A DNA stretch of 64,000 nucleotides from Pseudomonas rhodesiae (lineage in GTDB: Bacteria > Pseudomonadota > Gammaproteobacteria > Pseudomonadales > Pseudomonadaceae): contig NZ_VFEU01000018.1 in the NCBI RefSeq assembly GCF_007858255.1, forward strand, positions 25,562 through 89,561. Reading direction: 5' to 3'. The position numbers and the translations under genes were made by a program. Of the stretch, positions 51,734-60,987 are shown in pieces. Within the stretch, counting starts at the first letter, position 1; the number at the start of each line of letters is the position of its first letter. The notes below the pieces were generated by a model. That model saw nothing but the letters and a program-made list of their open reading frames with translations. It made no database searches and was not told the origin of the DNA.

Positions 51734-53269
51734 CTAGGTCGGTGCGCGCGGCGGATAGATCCGCGTGGGCATCCAGAAAATCAGCAGGATCAACGCCGCC
51801 GCCACCGCGGCCATGACGTAGTACAGATCCGAAGAAGTGAGCACTACGGCCTGCTCGTGCAGACGGTGCGCCAGGCCCGGGGCATCGGCGTCGGCCAGGG
51901 GCGAATTACCGAGGCCGTCCACCAGCCTGCTCGAATGAAAATGCACCCGGCGGGTGGTCAGCACATCCAGCACACCCGTAGCGATCACGGCGGCGAGGCC
52001 TTTGACGGTGTTGAACCAGGCCGAGGCGAATGGGCCTTCCACCGGTTGGATACTGCCGGTGGAAAGCATCAACAACGGCAACACGGCCATGGGCTGTCCG
52101 AAGATTTGCAGCAGGTACAGCACATAGAAATCGTCGCGAATCCACGCCGAGGTCAGGTGCGCGCTGCCCACACAGGACAGCACCAGCATGCCCAGCCCCG
52201 CCCCCAGCACCCAGCGGCAATCGACCCAGCGCAGGTTGCACAGAGCAGCCACCAACGGCAGCGCGATCAGTTGCGGCAGCGCCATCAGCAGCATCAGCGG
52301 TGCGGTTTGCAGCGGCCGGTATCCCTGCACCTGGGCGAGAAAACTCGACGGGATGAGGATCACCGAGGTCAGCACCATCAGCACGCCCGCCAGCACGATC
52401 AAGGCAAACGCGAGGTTGCGCAGGCCCAGCATCTGCAGCTTGAAAAACGGCAGCGGCTGCGACCATTCGTTGAACAGGAACAGCACCAGCAACAGGCTGC
52501 CGCCACTGAGCAGGAAGGTGATCAGGCCGGACTCGAACCAGTCCAGACGATTGCCTTGCAGCACACCGATGACCAGCATGCAGATCGCCGGGAAGCCCAG
52601 CAGCAGGCCGCGCCAGTTGAATTGCTTGAAGCGCTCCAGGCGCAGCGGGTCCTGCGGTAACCCGTAGGCCACGGCGGCCATCGCCAATAGGCACGGCGCG
52701 ACGATTTGCCAGAACGCCCATTGCCAGCCGACGTATTCGGTCCACAACGCCGCCAGCGGCGTGCCCAGGCTCGGGCCGAAAGTGGCGGTAAGTGCGTAAC
52801 CGGCCAGGCCGTACAGCTTGACGTTGGCCGGCAGAAAACGCAGCGCCACGGTCATCAGCATCGGCGGCAGCGCGCCACCGGCCAGGCCTTGCAGGGTGCG
52901 CAGCGCCAGCAGGCTTTGGTAGTTCGGCGCGAACGGGCACAGCACCCCAAGCAAGGTGAACAACCCGATGGCCCACAAGGTGAAGCGCCGCAGGGAAAAA
53001 GTCACCGAGCACCAGGGCGCAAAGGCCATGGCCGACACGGAGGTGGCGGTATACGCGGCGACCAGCCAGGTGCCTTCATCAAACCCGATGGCGAGCGCGC
53101 CACGGATGTCGGCGAGGGCAATCTTGGTGACCATCTCGTTGAGACCGGACACCAGCACCGCCAGCAACACGCCGACCAGGCCGATGATGATGCGCGGGCC
53201 GAATACGGGCGGGGCGATGGCGGTGGGTTGGGCTGCGGCCGCAAGGGTGGGGGCAGCGAGGGACGTCAT
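51734..53269 (-). CDS. EmrB/QacA-type (DHA2) MFS efflux transporter
   Basis: A 511-residue membrane protein with about 14 hydrophobic segments. ALAIGFDEGTWLVAAYTATSVSAMAFAPW and a loop ending RFTLWAIGLFTLLGVLCPFAPNYQSLLALRTLQGLAGGALPPMLM match the DHA2 family; GFDEGTWLVAAY is the usual EmrB helix-2 pattern. It pumps lipophilic drugs or aromatic compounds using the proton gradient. It heads an operon with the adaptor and outer-membrane factor. A LysR-type gene follows upstream on the same strand and may regulate it. Confidence 0.9.
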   Translation of the reverse strand: MTSLAAPTLAAAAQPTAIAPPVFGPRIIIGLVGVLLAVLVSGLNEMVTKIALADIRGALAIGFDEGTWLVAAYTATSVSAMAFAPWCSVTFSLRRFTLWAIGLFTLLGVLCPFAPNYQSLLALRTLQGLAGGALPPMLMTVALRFLPANVKLYGLAGYALTATFGPSLGTPLAALWTEYVGWQWAFWQIVAPCLLAMAAVAYGLPQDPLRLERFKQFNWRGLLLGFPAICMLVIGVLQGNRLDWFESGLITFLLSGGSLLLVLFLFNEWSQPLPFFKLQMLGLRNLAFALIVLAGVLMVLTSVILIPSSFLAQVQGYRPLQTAPLMLLMALPQLIALPLVAALCNLRWVDCRWVLGAGLGMLVLSCVGSAHLTSAWIRDDFYVLYLLQIFGQPMAVLPLLMLSTGSIQPVEGPFASAWFNTVKGLAAVIATGVLDVLTTRRVHFHSSRLVDGLGNSPLADADAPGLAHRLHEQAVVLTSSDLYYVMAAVAAALILLIFWMPTRIYPPRAPT

Positions 53270-53393
53270 GAACAGGTAACTCGGCGTAGGAAATACCCGA
53301 GCAGTTTAATCAGGCTAACACATGACAAAAAGTTACTTATCGGCAGCTTATAAGTGCGCCAAACGCAATCCCGAACCCGGCCAAAATCTCCAG

Positions 53394-53479
53394 GTGGGAG
53401 GGGGCTTGCCCCCGATGCTTTGTGACAGCCACGGTTTTTTCCATCTTTACACCGCTATCGGGGGCAAGCCCCCTCCCAC
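53394..53479. repeat. Inverted REP pair (REPIN)
   Basis: The 23-base arms at 53394-53416 and 53457-53479 are exact reverse complements, each with the core GGGGGCAAGCCCCCTCCC and each reading the same sequence as the single REP at 26269. The arms are separated by about 40 bases. It lies between the LysR-type gene and the MFS promoter. This is the mobile REPIN form typical of P. fluorescens genomes. Confidence 0.85.
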
Positions 53480-53504
53480 ATTTTGACCCTGCATGATTTA
53501 GAGG

Positions 53505-54425
53505 TCAGGTGGGTTGAGCTTCCAGCCAGGTGGCATGGCAACTTTCACGCAGGGTCTCGCGCAGCCATTTGTGCGCCGGGTCGTTGTCGAAGCGCGGGTG
53601 CCAGGACTGGGCCAACACCAGTGTCGGCAAGGAGATGGGCAGCGGGAACGCGCGCAGGGGCAGCTTCAGTCGGTTGGCGCTGTAGAGCGCTTCCTTGGGC
53701 ACCGGCAGAAGCAGGTCGGAGTCGGGCAGCATAAACATTGCGCCGTGAAACCCCGGTGCGATCATCGCCACGCGGCGCTCCAGGCCCTGGGCATTGAGGG
53801 CCGTATCGATCGGCCCACGGGCGATGCCGCGCCGCGAGATGCTGATGTGGGAATAGCTGGCGAAGCGGGCGGCGGTGATTTCTTCATCGAACAAGGGATG
53901 ATCTTGCCGCGCCAGGCCGACAAAAGTGGTGGAGAACAGATTTTGTACTTTCACTTCAGGGCTGGCGGGCATGGTGTTGCTCACACGCAGGTCCAGTCGA
54001 CCTTCGCGCAGCGCTTCGTCGTCGGTGTCGCCTTCGGGCACGAAACACAGCTCGCACAGCGGTGCGACGCGCTCCATGGTGTCGAACAGCCGCCCGCCGT
54101 ACACACCGATAAAGAAGTCATTGGCTCGTACGCTGAAGCGCCGGCGCAAGGTACTCAGGTCCACTCGGTCGGCCGAGCGAAACAACAGCGCCGCCTGCTC
54201 GACCACGTTGCGCACCTGCTCTTGCAACTGCAAGGCCTTGGGAGTCGGCACCAGGCCACGCCCGGCGCGCACCAGGATCGGGTCGCCCACCGCTTCACGT
54301 ATGCGCGTGAGAGTACGGCTCATGGCCGCCGGGCTGAGGTTCATGCGGCGCGCGGCGCCGACCACACTGCCCTCGTCGAGCAAAGCGTCGAGGGCGACCA
54401 GTAGGTTCATATCCGGTAGTTGCAT
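53505..54425 (-). CDS. LysR-family transcriptional regulator
   Basis: The 306-residue protein from the ATG at 54425 (a GTG at 54434 is also possible) starts with the winged helix: DMNLLVALDALLDEGSVVGAARRMNLSPAAMSRTLTRIREAVGDPILVRAGRGLVPTPKA. The C-terminal part is an effector-binding domain of the PBP2 type. It lies upstream of the MFS efflux operon on the same strand, with the REPIN between, so control of that operon is possible but not proven. Its other neighbour is a broken ABC permease gene. Confidence 0.87.
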   Translation of the reverse strand: MQLPDMNLLVALDALLDEGSVVGAARRMNLSPAAMSRTLTRIREAVGDPILVRAGRGLVPTPKALQLQEQVRNVVEQAALLFRSADRVDLSTLRRRFSVRANDFFIGVYGGRLFDTMERVAPLCELCFVPEGDTDDEALREGRLDLRVSNTMPASPEVKVQNLFSTTFVGLARQDHPLFDEEITAARFASYSHISISRRGIARGPIDTALNAQGLERRVAMIAPGFHGAMFMLPDSDLLLPVPKEALYSANRLKLPLRAFPLPISLPTLVLAQSWHPRFDNDPAHKWLRETLRESCHATWLEAQPT

Positions 54426-54484
54426 GCCAAGCACTCGTAAGCGGTCAGGAGTGAACTGGGCGCAATCGTATCAGGCTGGATCTA

Positions 54485-54592
54485 TCAGCGCTGCATGCCC
54501 CAGCGCTTGACCGTCAGCCGTTCGACGGTATCGAACACCAGGTTCTCCACCAGCAGGCCGATGAGGATCACCACCGCGAAACGGTATAGCGC
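54485..54592 (-). pseudogene. C-terminal remnant of an ABC transporter permease
   Basis: Reading from an upstream stop, the minus strand gives ALYRFAVVILIGLLVENLVF and then DTVERLTVKRWGMQR before a TGA at 54485-54487. The pattern, a final membrane segment and then T-V-E-x-x-T-V-x-R-W-G-M, is the C-terminus of nitrate/sulfonate/taurine-type permeases (NrtB/SsuC/TauC). Only about 35 codons remain, with no ATP-binding or substrate-binding gene nearby. It is the scar of a deletion or replacement next to the pvf block. Confidence 0.65.
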
Positions 54593-54710
54593 TCACAGTG
54601 GAGCGCCTAAGCTGAGGTCGCTTCCACGTGGTTTGTAAGACGCGATAAAGGCATGCTGTGAGTGCGCGGAGCGTGGTGTTGAACCACTTACAAGCCGAAA
54701 CCGTGCGTGT

Positions 54711-54752
54711 TTGACAAGCTTATGGGCAGTCACTAGTGTGCTTTGGATCCAA
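54711..54752 (+). promoter_or_regulatory. Candidate sigma-70 promoter and operator for the GntR gene
   Basis: TTGACA at 54711-54716 and TAGTGT at 54734-54739 are 17 bases apart. The ten-base palindrome TTGGATCCAA follows at 54743-54752, near the expected transcription start. Its position suits autoregulation by the GntR product. The -10 box is weak. Confidence 0.45.
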
Positions 54753-54791
54753 TTAGCCATCAGCCATTCCAATAAGGAGGGCAGCGTAACC

Positions 54792-55502
54792 GTGACGCAG
54801 AAGCCTACACCTTTGAACAGCATCAAGATCAGCGGTCCGATTCCCGCTCACCTTGCTCGCTCCGTCATAGAAGAAACCTTGCGCAACGCCATCCTCGATG
54901 GGCGCCTGCCCTGCGGGACCGCCATGCGTCAGCAGGAGTTGGCCAGCCTGTTCGGGGTAAGCCGCATGCCGGTGCGCGAAGCCTTGCGCCAACTCGAAGC
55001 CCAGTCACTGCTGCATGTGGTGACTCACAAGGGCGCCGTGGTCGCTCCGTTGATCGAAGACAACTCGGCCGAAACCTATGAGCTGCGGATGTTGCTGGAA
55101 TCCGAAGCGCTGCGCTTGTCGATTCCTTTGCTCACCGACACCGATATCGCCGAGGCTGACGCGTTGATTTGTGCGCTGGAGCAAGAAAAAGACTACACCG
55201 AGATAGGCCGCCTGAATCGCTTGTTCCATATGACCCTTTACAGCAAAGCCCCTAACCAGCGGCTGCTCAAACTGGTGGAGCACGGGTTGAACGAAGAGGA
55301 GCGTTTCCTGCGCTTCAATCTGGAAGCCATGGGGCTGGGCGAGACGTCCCAGGAAGACCACCGGGAACTGCTGAATCTGGTCGCACGCAAGAAAGTCCAG
55401 GAAAGCGTCCTGACCCTGCGCAATCACTTGATGCGCGGGATGGAAGTGATCAGGACTTACCTCAATGGCCCAGACGTCGCCAGTCAGAAAGGCCCGCAAT
55501 AA
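54792..55502 (+). CDS. GntR-family regulator, FadR (FCD) subfamily
   Basis: From the GTG at 54792 (AAGGAGG about eleven bases upstream) the protein has 236 residues; the frame is open from 54711 but without support. The winged helix (IPAHLARSVIEETLRNAILDGRLPCGTAMRQQELASLFGVSRMPVREALRQLEAQSLL) is that of GntR proteins. The C-terminal FCD domain includes ETYELRMLLESEALRL and RLNRLFHMTLYSKAPNQRL with its metal-binding His. It precedes the pvf operon on the same strand at about 390 bases and may control it; that link is by position only. Confidence 0.87.
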   Translation: MTQKPTPLNSIKISGPIPAHLARSVIEETLRNAILDGRLPCGTAMRQQELASLFGVSRMPVREALRQLEAQSLLHVVTHKGAVVAPLIEDNSAETYELRMLLESEALRLSIPLLTDTDIAEADALICALEQEKDYTEIGRLNRLFHMTLYSKAPNQRLLKLVEHGLNEEERFLRFNLEAMGLGETSQEDHRELLNLVARKKVQESVLTLRNHLMRGMEVIRTYLNGPDVASQKGPQ

Positions 55503-55891
55503 CCTATAACGTTCGCCCTGCCCCCTTGAGCGCGGCAGGGTTGCTGCTCCAGCGCGTGACGTGCGTTATTCAATAACGACTGCCCTCCCAAGAACGCCAA
55601 CATCAGTACCGGGTTCAAGGCGAGGGCGCGCGGCAAAGAACTTTCCCACCTATATAAAGCGACTTACTGACAAAAGATATTATTTAGAAAAACATCTAAC
55701 ACATTTATATGCTCGCCAAATTAGTTAGCCTGACTATTATCTTCGGCATTAACCCGGCTCCTTATTCAGGGCGCGCAGCCCTTAGACAGAGGGATTGCGC
55801 CACGCCTGGCTTATATCCCCTTATCTACTTGCCGTTCAAAAAAGCCCATCGCTGTAGTCACAGTTGACGCAATAACTTATAGGCATCCAGC
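55503..55891. other. Leader region of the pvf operon, no gene seen
   Basis: The first 40 bases contain a weak hairpin (CCCTGCC at 55516 and GGCAGGG at 55534) that could end the GntR transcript. From about 55640 to 55750 the sequence becomes AT-rich and holds the likely pvf promoter, but I could not fix the boxes. The ribosome site in front of the first pvf gene is weak (AGGCATCC before ATG). No TTGGATCCAA palindrome like that at the GntR promoter was found here. Confidence 0.45.
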
Positions 55892-56650
55892 ATGTATCAA
55901 TCCTTACTTGCACAAAGAGCAGAGCGCCTTTGCGCCCACCCATTATTCAAAGAAATAACTTCTATTCACACATTAAAAAAGTTCATGGAAAGTCATGTGT
56001 ACGCGGTTTGGGACTTCATGACCCTGCTCAAACGCCTCCAACAAGACCTGACCTGTACACGCTTGCCCTGGCTACCGCCTACCGACCCGGCGGCTGCTCG
56101 CCTGATCAACGAGATCGTGCTGGAGGAAGAATCCGACCAACACCCCCAAGAGGGCCAGTGCAGCCATTTCCAGCTGTATCTGGAAGCCATGGATGAAGTC
56201 GGTGCCAGCACCGCTTCAATCGAACACTTCATTGCGCTGCAACGCCAAGGCCTGGCCGCCAATACGGCGTTGCTTAGGGCTCAAGTACCGCGCGGCGCGG
56301 CCCGCTTTGTCAGCGATACGTTGCAGATCGCATTGAACGCCCCCACCCACTGCGTAGCAGCGGTGTTTCTTCATAGTCGCGAACGCGTGATCCCAAGCAT
56401 GTTCGAGCAGCTACTGCACGCCGGCACGTTGATTCGAGAGCACGCGCCAACCTTATGTGCCTACCTCAACCGTCATATCGAGCTGGACGCTCAGGATCAC
56501 GGGCCGGCAGCGCAGCGTTTACTTGAGCGTTTGACCGATGCCCATCCGACTTACCCGCAACAAGCCCACGACGCCGCTCTCGCAGCCATGCAAAGCCGGA
56601 TCACGCTTTGGGATGAGGTTCGAGCCTCGCTGCTGGAGGTGCAGCCATGA
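55892..56650 (+). CDS. pvfA: PvfA/MgoB-type haem-oxygenase-like protein (DUF3050)
   Basis: The 252-residue helical protein carries the haem-oxygenase-like fold of DUF3050: FKEITSIHTLKKFMESHVYAVWDFMTLLKRLQQDLTC, EIVLEEESDQ and LHAGTLIREHAPTLCAYLNRHIELDAQDHGPAAQ. The metal-ligand residues E and H lie in the EEES, ESHVYAVWDFM and HIELD segments. In the four-gene pvf (P. entomophila) and mgo (P. syringae) operons the first gene has this family, and gene order and family content match here. Its overlap with the next gene is four bases. Confidence 0.85.
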   Translation: MYQSLLAQRAERLCAHPLFKEITSIHTLKKFMESHVYAVWDFMTLLKRLQQDLTCTRLPWLPPTDPAAARLINEIVLEEESDQHPQEGQCSHFQLYLEAMDEVGASTASIEHFIALQRQGLAANTALLRAQVPRGAARFVSDTLQIALNAPTHCVAAVFLHSRERVIPSMFEQLLHAGTLIREHAPTLCAYLNRHIELDAQDHGPAAQRLLERLTDAHPTYPQQAHDAALAAMQSRITLWDEVRASLLEVQP

Positions 56651-57594
56651 ATATGGCCGGTTACCCAGCCTTTGCCGACGATTGGGAGCGCCGCGCAACC
56701 ATTCGCACACGTCCACGCCGCTTGCTGGAAAACGACGACAAATTGATCTTCCCCTTGTGCCGCCAGCCTCTGGTACTCAGTGCCACCTTTACTGAGCACT
56801 GCCCGCAGTGGCGCGACTTTGTGCTGGTGCAAAGTTTTTATAAGTTCATCAATGACGTTGTGATTTTCGAAACGGAAATCGTCGACAAGACTGCTCGCGC
56901 CATCGCCAAGAATCGCTTCTCGCTGCCCTTTCCCCTCGCCTGTCGCGTCGACGCGATGACCGTCGTGGTGGACGAGGACTACCACGCGCTGGTCGCTCTG
57001 GATTTCCTGCAACAGACCGTAACCATGACAGGCATCGAGCCACTTGAGCTGCCGACACACATTGAACTGAGCCTGGCCCTGCCAGCGGCGCAAGCGCAGG
57101 TGCCGGCTCACTTGCGCGATGCCGTGGAGCTGATTGGCGTGGCCATTGCCGAAAACACCGTCACCCACGAAGTGGCCGCGTTCTCCAAAGACAGCAGCGT
57201 CAAAGGCTCGATCCGGGGCCTGATGGCCGACCACCTGTTCGATGAAGGGCGCCACGCGCAGTTCTGGACCTGCCTGGTACGCAGCTACTGGCAAAGCGCA
57301 AGCCCGAACGACCGCGATGCCATCGCTCAGGCGCTGCCGACGTTCCTCTCGCGTTACCTGACCAACCAACTGCAAAAGCATTTCGACCTGCACCTGATCG
57401 AGCATCTAGACGTCAGCACGGACGTGCGCCGTGCATTGCGCGATGACATCAACGCACTGGCATTCCCCATCCATCGCCAGCACCCCTTGATGGGCAACAT
57501 CCTGGGCTTTGTGCATAACAGCGGCCTGCTGCAAACGCCAAGCGTGGCGCGGGCACTGAACGACTACATGCCGGTTAATAGGAGATTGGCATGA
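56647..57594 (+). CDS. pvfB: PvfB/MgoC-type AurF-like N-oxygenase
   Basis: A 315-residue protein of the AurF-type di-iron N-oxygenase family. The metal-ligand candidates lie in FINDVVIFETEIVDK, VVVDEDYHALVALDF, IAENTVTHEVAAF and ADHLFDEGRHAQFW (E, H, E-x-x-x-H, E-x-x-H). Such enzymes oxidise an amine nitrogen. In the pvf/mgo pathways this protein helps form the N-N bond of the diazeniumdiolate signal (valdiazen or leudiazen). It overlaps pvfA and pvfC by four bases each. Confidence 0.87.
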   Translation: MNMAGYPAFADDWERRATIRTRPRRLLENDDKLIFPLCRQPLVLSATFTEHCPQWRDFVLVQSFYKFINDVVIFETEIVDKTARAIAKNRFSLPFPLACRVDAMTVVVDEDYHALVALDFLQQTVTMTGIEPLELPTHIELSLALPAAQAQVPAHLRDAVELIGVAIAENTVTHEVAAFSKDSSVKGSIRGLMADHLFDEGRHAQFWTCLVRSYWQSASPNDRDAIAQALPTFLSRYLTNQLQKHFDLHLIEHLDVSTDVRRALRDDINALAFPIHRQHPLMGNILGFVHNSGLLQTPSVARALNDYMPVNRRLA

Positions 57595-60500
57595 AGCGCC
57601 TGACCATCGGCTGGAACGGCACCAGTGCTGCTTTGCAGGCTATCAGGCAGATGCTGGAGCAATACGGCCACGCGACGGGGGACGAAGCCGTCGATCTGTG
57701 GATTGAAGACGGTAGCCTGCCGCTGCCAAGCGATATCGGCGAAGCGCCCTGTATCCGCCTGCGCCTGGGGGTGGGCGCCGCCACCGAGTACGGGCTGCCA
57801 GCATTGCAACTGCGCGCTTATGACCGCCAGAGGCGATTGCACGGAGCGCTGGAGATCGCCGACGAGCCTACGGGTAACGGCGAACGACAGCGTAAGCAGG
57901 TGACGAACGCCCTGGTGGACTGGGTCGCGCTGCAGGTCAGTGAATTCTCACGGGACCCTGCGTACGTGCCGATCAGCACCACGGGCAATGACTGGCCCGA
58001 ACAGAGCCTGCTGGGGCTCGATGCGTTGGCGTTCATGCATCGATTCAATTGCACGGCAAACCCCGCATTGATGCAGAAGGCGCAAGTGCCGGTGATGGAA
58101 CGGATGCAAGCCAGCCTGCACGCCTTCGCCGAGCGCCCAGCGCTGAACATCGATGGCTATGCCGTGAGCTACCGCGACTTGCACCGTCGGGCCGCGGCGA
58201 TTCAACAGCGCTTGCACCTTTTGCTGGAGGCGTTTGAAGCCCCCGCAGTGGTCGGTGTGTGTCTGGATAAATCCATCGAGCTGTATGCGAGCATGCTGGC
58301 TGTCCTGGGCAGCGGCGCGGTCTACCTGCCGTTGGGTCCGGACCAGCCTGCACAACGTCATCAGCTCATGCTGGAGACTGCCGGAGCCCGGCTCTTGCTG
58401 GATGCGGGCGAACACCCTCTGCGGGAGCGCTTTACCGCACTGGATGTCAGCAGTATCGAGCCCTGCACCGTCGGCAACCCGCCCTTGCCGATGCGACAGC
58501 GTCCGTGCCTGGATGCACCGTGCATGGTGCTCTACACCTCGGGTACCACGGGTCAGCCCAAGGGGGTGTTGCTGAGCCAGGGCAACCTGGCACATTTCAC
58601 CGCCTGGTGTGGGGCGTGCATGAAACTGAATGAACACGCCCGTGTCCTGCAATTTTCGCCACTGAGTTTCGACTCGTCGCTGATCGATATCGTCCCCGCC
58701 CTGACTGCCGGCGCCGAGCTGATCATCCCGAATGAAGCGCAACGGCGCGATCCGGAGCTACTGCTGGCGCTGCTGCGACGGCAATGCGTCACTCACGCGT
58801 TCCTGCCACCTGCGCTGCTCAGCATCTTGCCGCTGGATCAACCGTTGGGCCTAACGCAACTGCTCACCGGCGGCGATGTGTGCGAGCCCCATGTCATCGA
58901 GCGCCTGGCTGGACAGTGTCAGTTCCACAACCTGTATGGTCCTACCGAAGCGACTGTGCTGGTAACCCACCGCACATTCACCCCGGATGACAGCAACCGC
59001 AATATCGGCCGCCCCATTGCTAACAGCCAGGTACTGATTCTCGACGAGCATCTGCAGCCTGTGGATGAACAGGTGATGGGCGAGTTGTACCTCGTCGGCC
59101 CTGGCGTCAGCCTGGGTTACCTGAATGCACAGGTGCAAACGACGAGCGCGTTTGTCGACTTACCGCTGCCGGGCGGCCAATCGTTGCGGGCCTACCGCAG
59201 CGGCGACCTGGCACAGTGGAGCGCCGATGGCATTCTGCTGGGCGGACGACAGGACGATCAGGTAAAAATCCGTGGTTTTCGGGTCGAGCCGCGGGAGATT
59301 GAGGAGTGTTTGCGCAACAGCCGGCTCTATCGTCAGGTGGCCGTGGCGATCGACCGCGATGACCGGATCTGCACCTTTGTTGCGCAGCCCGATCACGGCT
59401 CGACCCTCGAAGCGCTGAAACAGCACGCACGCCAGTGGCTTCCGGATTACATGCAACCGAATGCATGGGCCGAGCTGCCTGCCCTACCTTGTTCCGACAA
59501 TGGCAAAGTCGATCGGCAAGCCCTGCTTGCACAGCCGTTGCGGCTCACTATTGCAGATCGACGCCGTGTGGCACACACACCGCTTCAAGCGCGCCTGGCC
59601 AACCTGTGGGGAGTGCTTCTAGGGCTGGATGGCGCCGAGTTATCCGTCGATGACAGCTTCTTCGATCTAGGTGGTCACTCGATCTTGCTGTCGGCCCTGT
59701 TACTGCGTGTACGCGAACAATTTGGCCGCAGTTTCGCCTTGAGCCATTTCATCGAAGCACCCACCCTTCGTACCCTCGCCACGCTGATGGAAGACGGTGA
59801 GCTGCCCGACGCGTCCTCTAGCCAAGCCGTACGAGATGCGCAACGCGAATGGAGCATCAAGATGCTACCCGCCGCGTGCGCAGGCGATCCGCGCAAAGTG
59901 ATTGTGACCGGGGCCAACAGTTTCGTCGGCGTCCATATTGTTCAGGCGCTGCTGGCCGGCGGTGCGACTCAAGTGGCGTGCCTGGTGCGCGAGCGGCCCG
60001 GGCAATGCGCAACGGCACGGTTTACCCAAGCGCTACGCGACTATCAGTTGGAGCATCTGGACCTGAGTCGTGTGCAGGTATTCGCTGCGGATATCAGCCA
60101 AGCACGCCTGGGATTGGACGAAAACGCATATGTCACACTCGCCCATGGCTTCGGTGTGCTGGTGCACAACGCCGCACAGGTCAACCATGTGATGGACTAT
60201 GCGTCACTGACCAGGGACAACGTCGACCCCGTCTTCGAATGCCTGCGCCTCTGTGAGACCCACAGTAAGAAAATCCTCAACTTTGTCTCGACGCTGTCGG
60301 CTTCCAGCAGCGTCGACACCCAAGGGCATGTGCTCGAGGCTCCGGCCTGCGCGTCGCTGCCGCTGTTCATCAAAAACGGCTACAACCTGTCCAAGTGGGT
60401 GGCTGAGCGAATGTTGGGACGAGCGGTGGAGCAAGGCGCCTGGGTGAATATCCATCGCCCCGGCAACATCAGTTTCAACAGCCGCAACGGTGTTTGCCAA

Positions 60501-60968
60501 CCGCACAAGAATCGCCTGATGTTGATGCTCAAAGGGTCGCTGCAATTAGGCCTGCTACCGCAATTGCATTTGAATTTCGATCTGATGCCTGTGGACTTCC
60601 TGGCGCGATTTATCGCCTTTCACAGTGCCGGTTTTAATGCCGATAGTTGCGTGTTCAATCTGCATAACCCACAGCTGTTGAGTTGGGAGCAATACCTGGA
60701 TGCGTTCAGTCGCGCGGGTTACTGCTTTGAGCGAGTCTGTGTGACGCAATGGCAGCAGGCGCTACGGGCCGTGAGCCCGGACAACGCATTGTTTGGGGTA
60801 CTGGGGTTCTATCTCGATCGTCTGGACAAAGACATCGGCGATACCACGAGGATCCTGCATGACAACGCACGCAGAGGTGTTCAAAACATGGGCGAGCAGT
60901 ATCCCGAAAAAGACCGGGCACTCTTGGACAAGGGCTGTAACTACCTCAAAACCATAGGCTTCCTTTGA
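57591..60968 (+). CDS. pvfC: PvfC/MgoA-type NRPS (A-T-R) enzyme
   Basis: The 1125-residue protein has a nonstandard N-terminal part (about 1-170), then an adenylation domain (LYTSGTTGQPKG near 313, LYGPTEATV near 448, YRSGDLAQW and GRQDDQVKIRGFRVEP further on, NGKVDRQAL near 638), a carrier domain (DDSFFDLGGHSILLSALL, with the phosphopantetheine Ser near 695), and a thioester-reductase domain (VIVTGANSFVGVHIVQALL from about 770). This A-T-R order is that of PvfC/MgoA, which loads a branched-chain amino acid and releases it by reduction. No condensation domain is present. The specificity code was not worked out. It starts in an ATGA overlap. Confidence 0.9.
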   Translation: MKRLTIGWNGTSAALQAIRQMLEQYGHATGDEAVDLWIEDGSLPLPSDIGEAPCIRLRLGVGAATEYGLPALQLRAYDRQRRLHGALEIADEPTGNGERQRKQVTNALVDWVALQVSEFSRDPAYVPISTTGNDWPEQSLLGLDALAFMHRFNCTANPALMQKAQVPVMERMQASLHAFAERPALNIDGYAVSYRDLHRRAAAIQQRLHLLLEAFEAPAVVGVCLDKSIELYASMLAVLGSGAVYLPLGPDQPAQRHQLMLETAGARLLLDAGEHPLRERFTALDVSSIEPCTVGNPPLPMRQRPCLDAPCMVLYTSGTTGQPKGVLLSQGNLAHFTAWCGACMKLNEHARVLQFSPLSFDSSLIDIVPALTAGAELIIPNEAQRRDPELLLALLRRQCVTHAFLPPALLSILPLDQPLGLTQLLTGGDVCEPHVIERLAGQCQFHNLYGPTEATVLVTHRTFTPDDSNRNIGRPIANSQVLILDEHLQPVDEQVMGELYLVGPGVSLGYLNAQVQTTSAFVDLPLPGGQSLRAYRSGDLAQWSADGILLGGRQDDQVKIRGFRVEPREIEECLRNSRLYRQVAVAIDRDDRICTFVAQPDHGSTLEALKQHARQWLPDYMQPNAWAELPALPCSDNGKVDRQALLAQPLRLTIADRRRVAHTPLQARLANLWGVLLGLDGAELSVDDSFFDLGGHSILLSALLLRVREQFGRSFALSHFIEAPTLRTLATLMEDGELPDASSSQAVRDAQREWSIKMLPAACAGDPRKVIVTGANSFVGVHIVQALLAGGATQVACLVRERPGQCATARFTQALRDYQLEHLDLSRVQVFAADISQARLGLDENAYVTLAHGFGVLVHNAAQVNHVMDYASLTRDNVDPVFECLRLCETHSKKILNFVSTLSASSSVDTQGHVLEAPACASLPLFIKNGYNLSKWVAERMLGRAVEQGAWVNIHRPGNISFNSRNGVCQPHKNRLMLMLKGSLQLGLLPQLHLNFDLMPVDFLARFIAFHSAGFNADSCVFNLHNPQLLSWEQYLDAFSRAGYCFERVCVTQWQQALRAVSPDNALFGVLGFYLDRLDKDIGDTTRILHDNARRGVQNMGEQYPEKDRALLDKGCNYLKTIGFL

Positions 60969-60987
60969 ACCGTTTCAGGACAACTTC

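Larger units (their letters stand above)
54426..54791. other. Intergenic region between LysR and GntR genes
   Basis: Beyond the permease remnant (54485-54592), this region holds a partly symmetrical stretch around 54628-54692 (TTGTAAG and CTTACAA) and the GntR promoter. No complete gene was seen. Confidence 0.5.
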
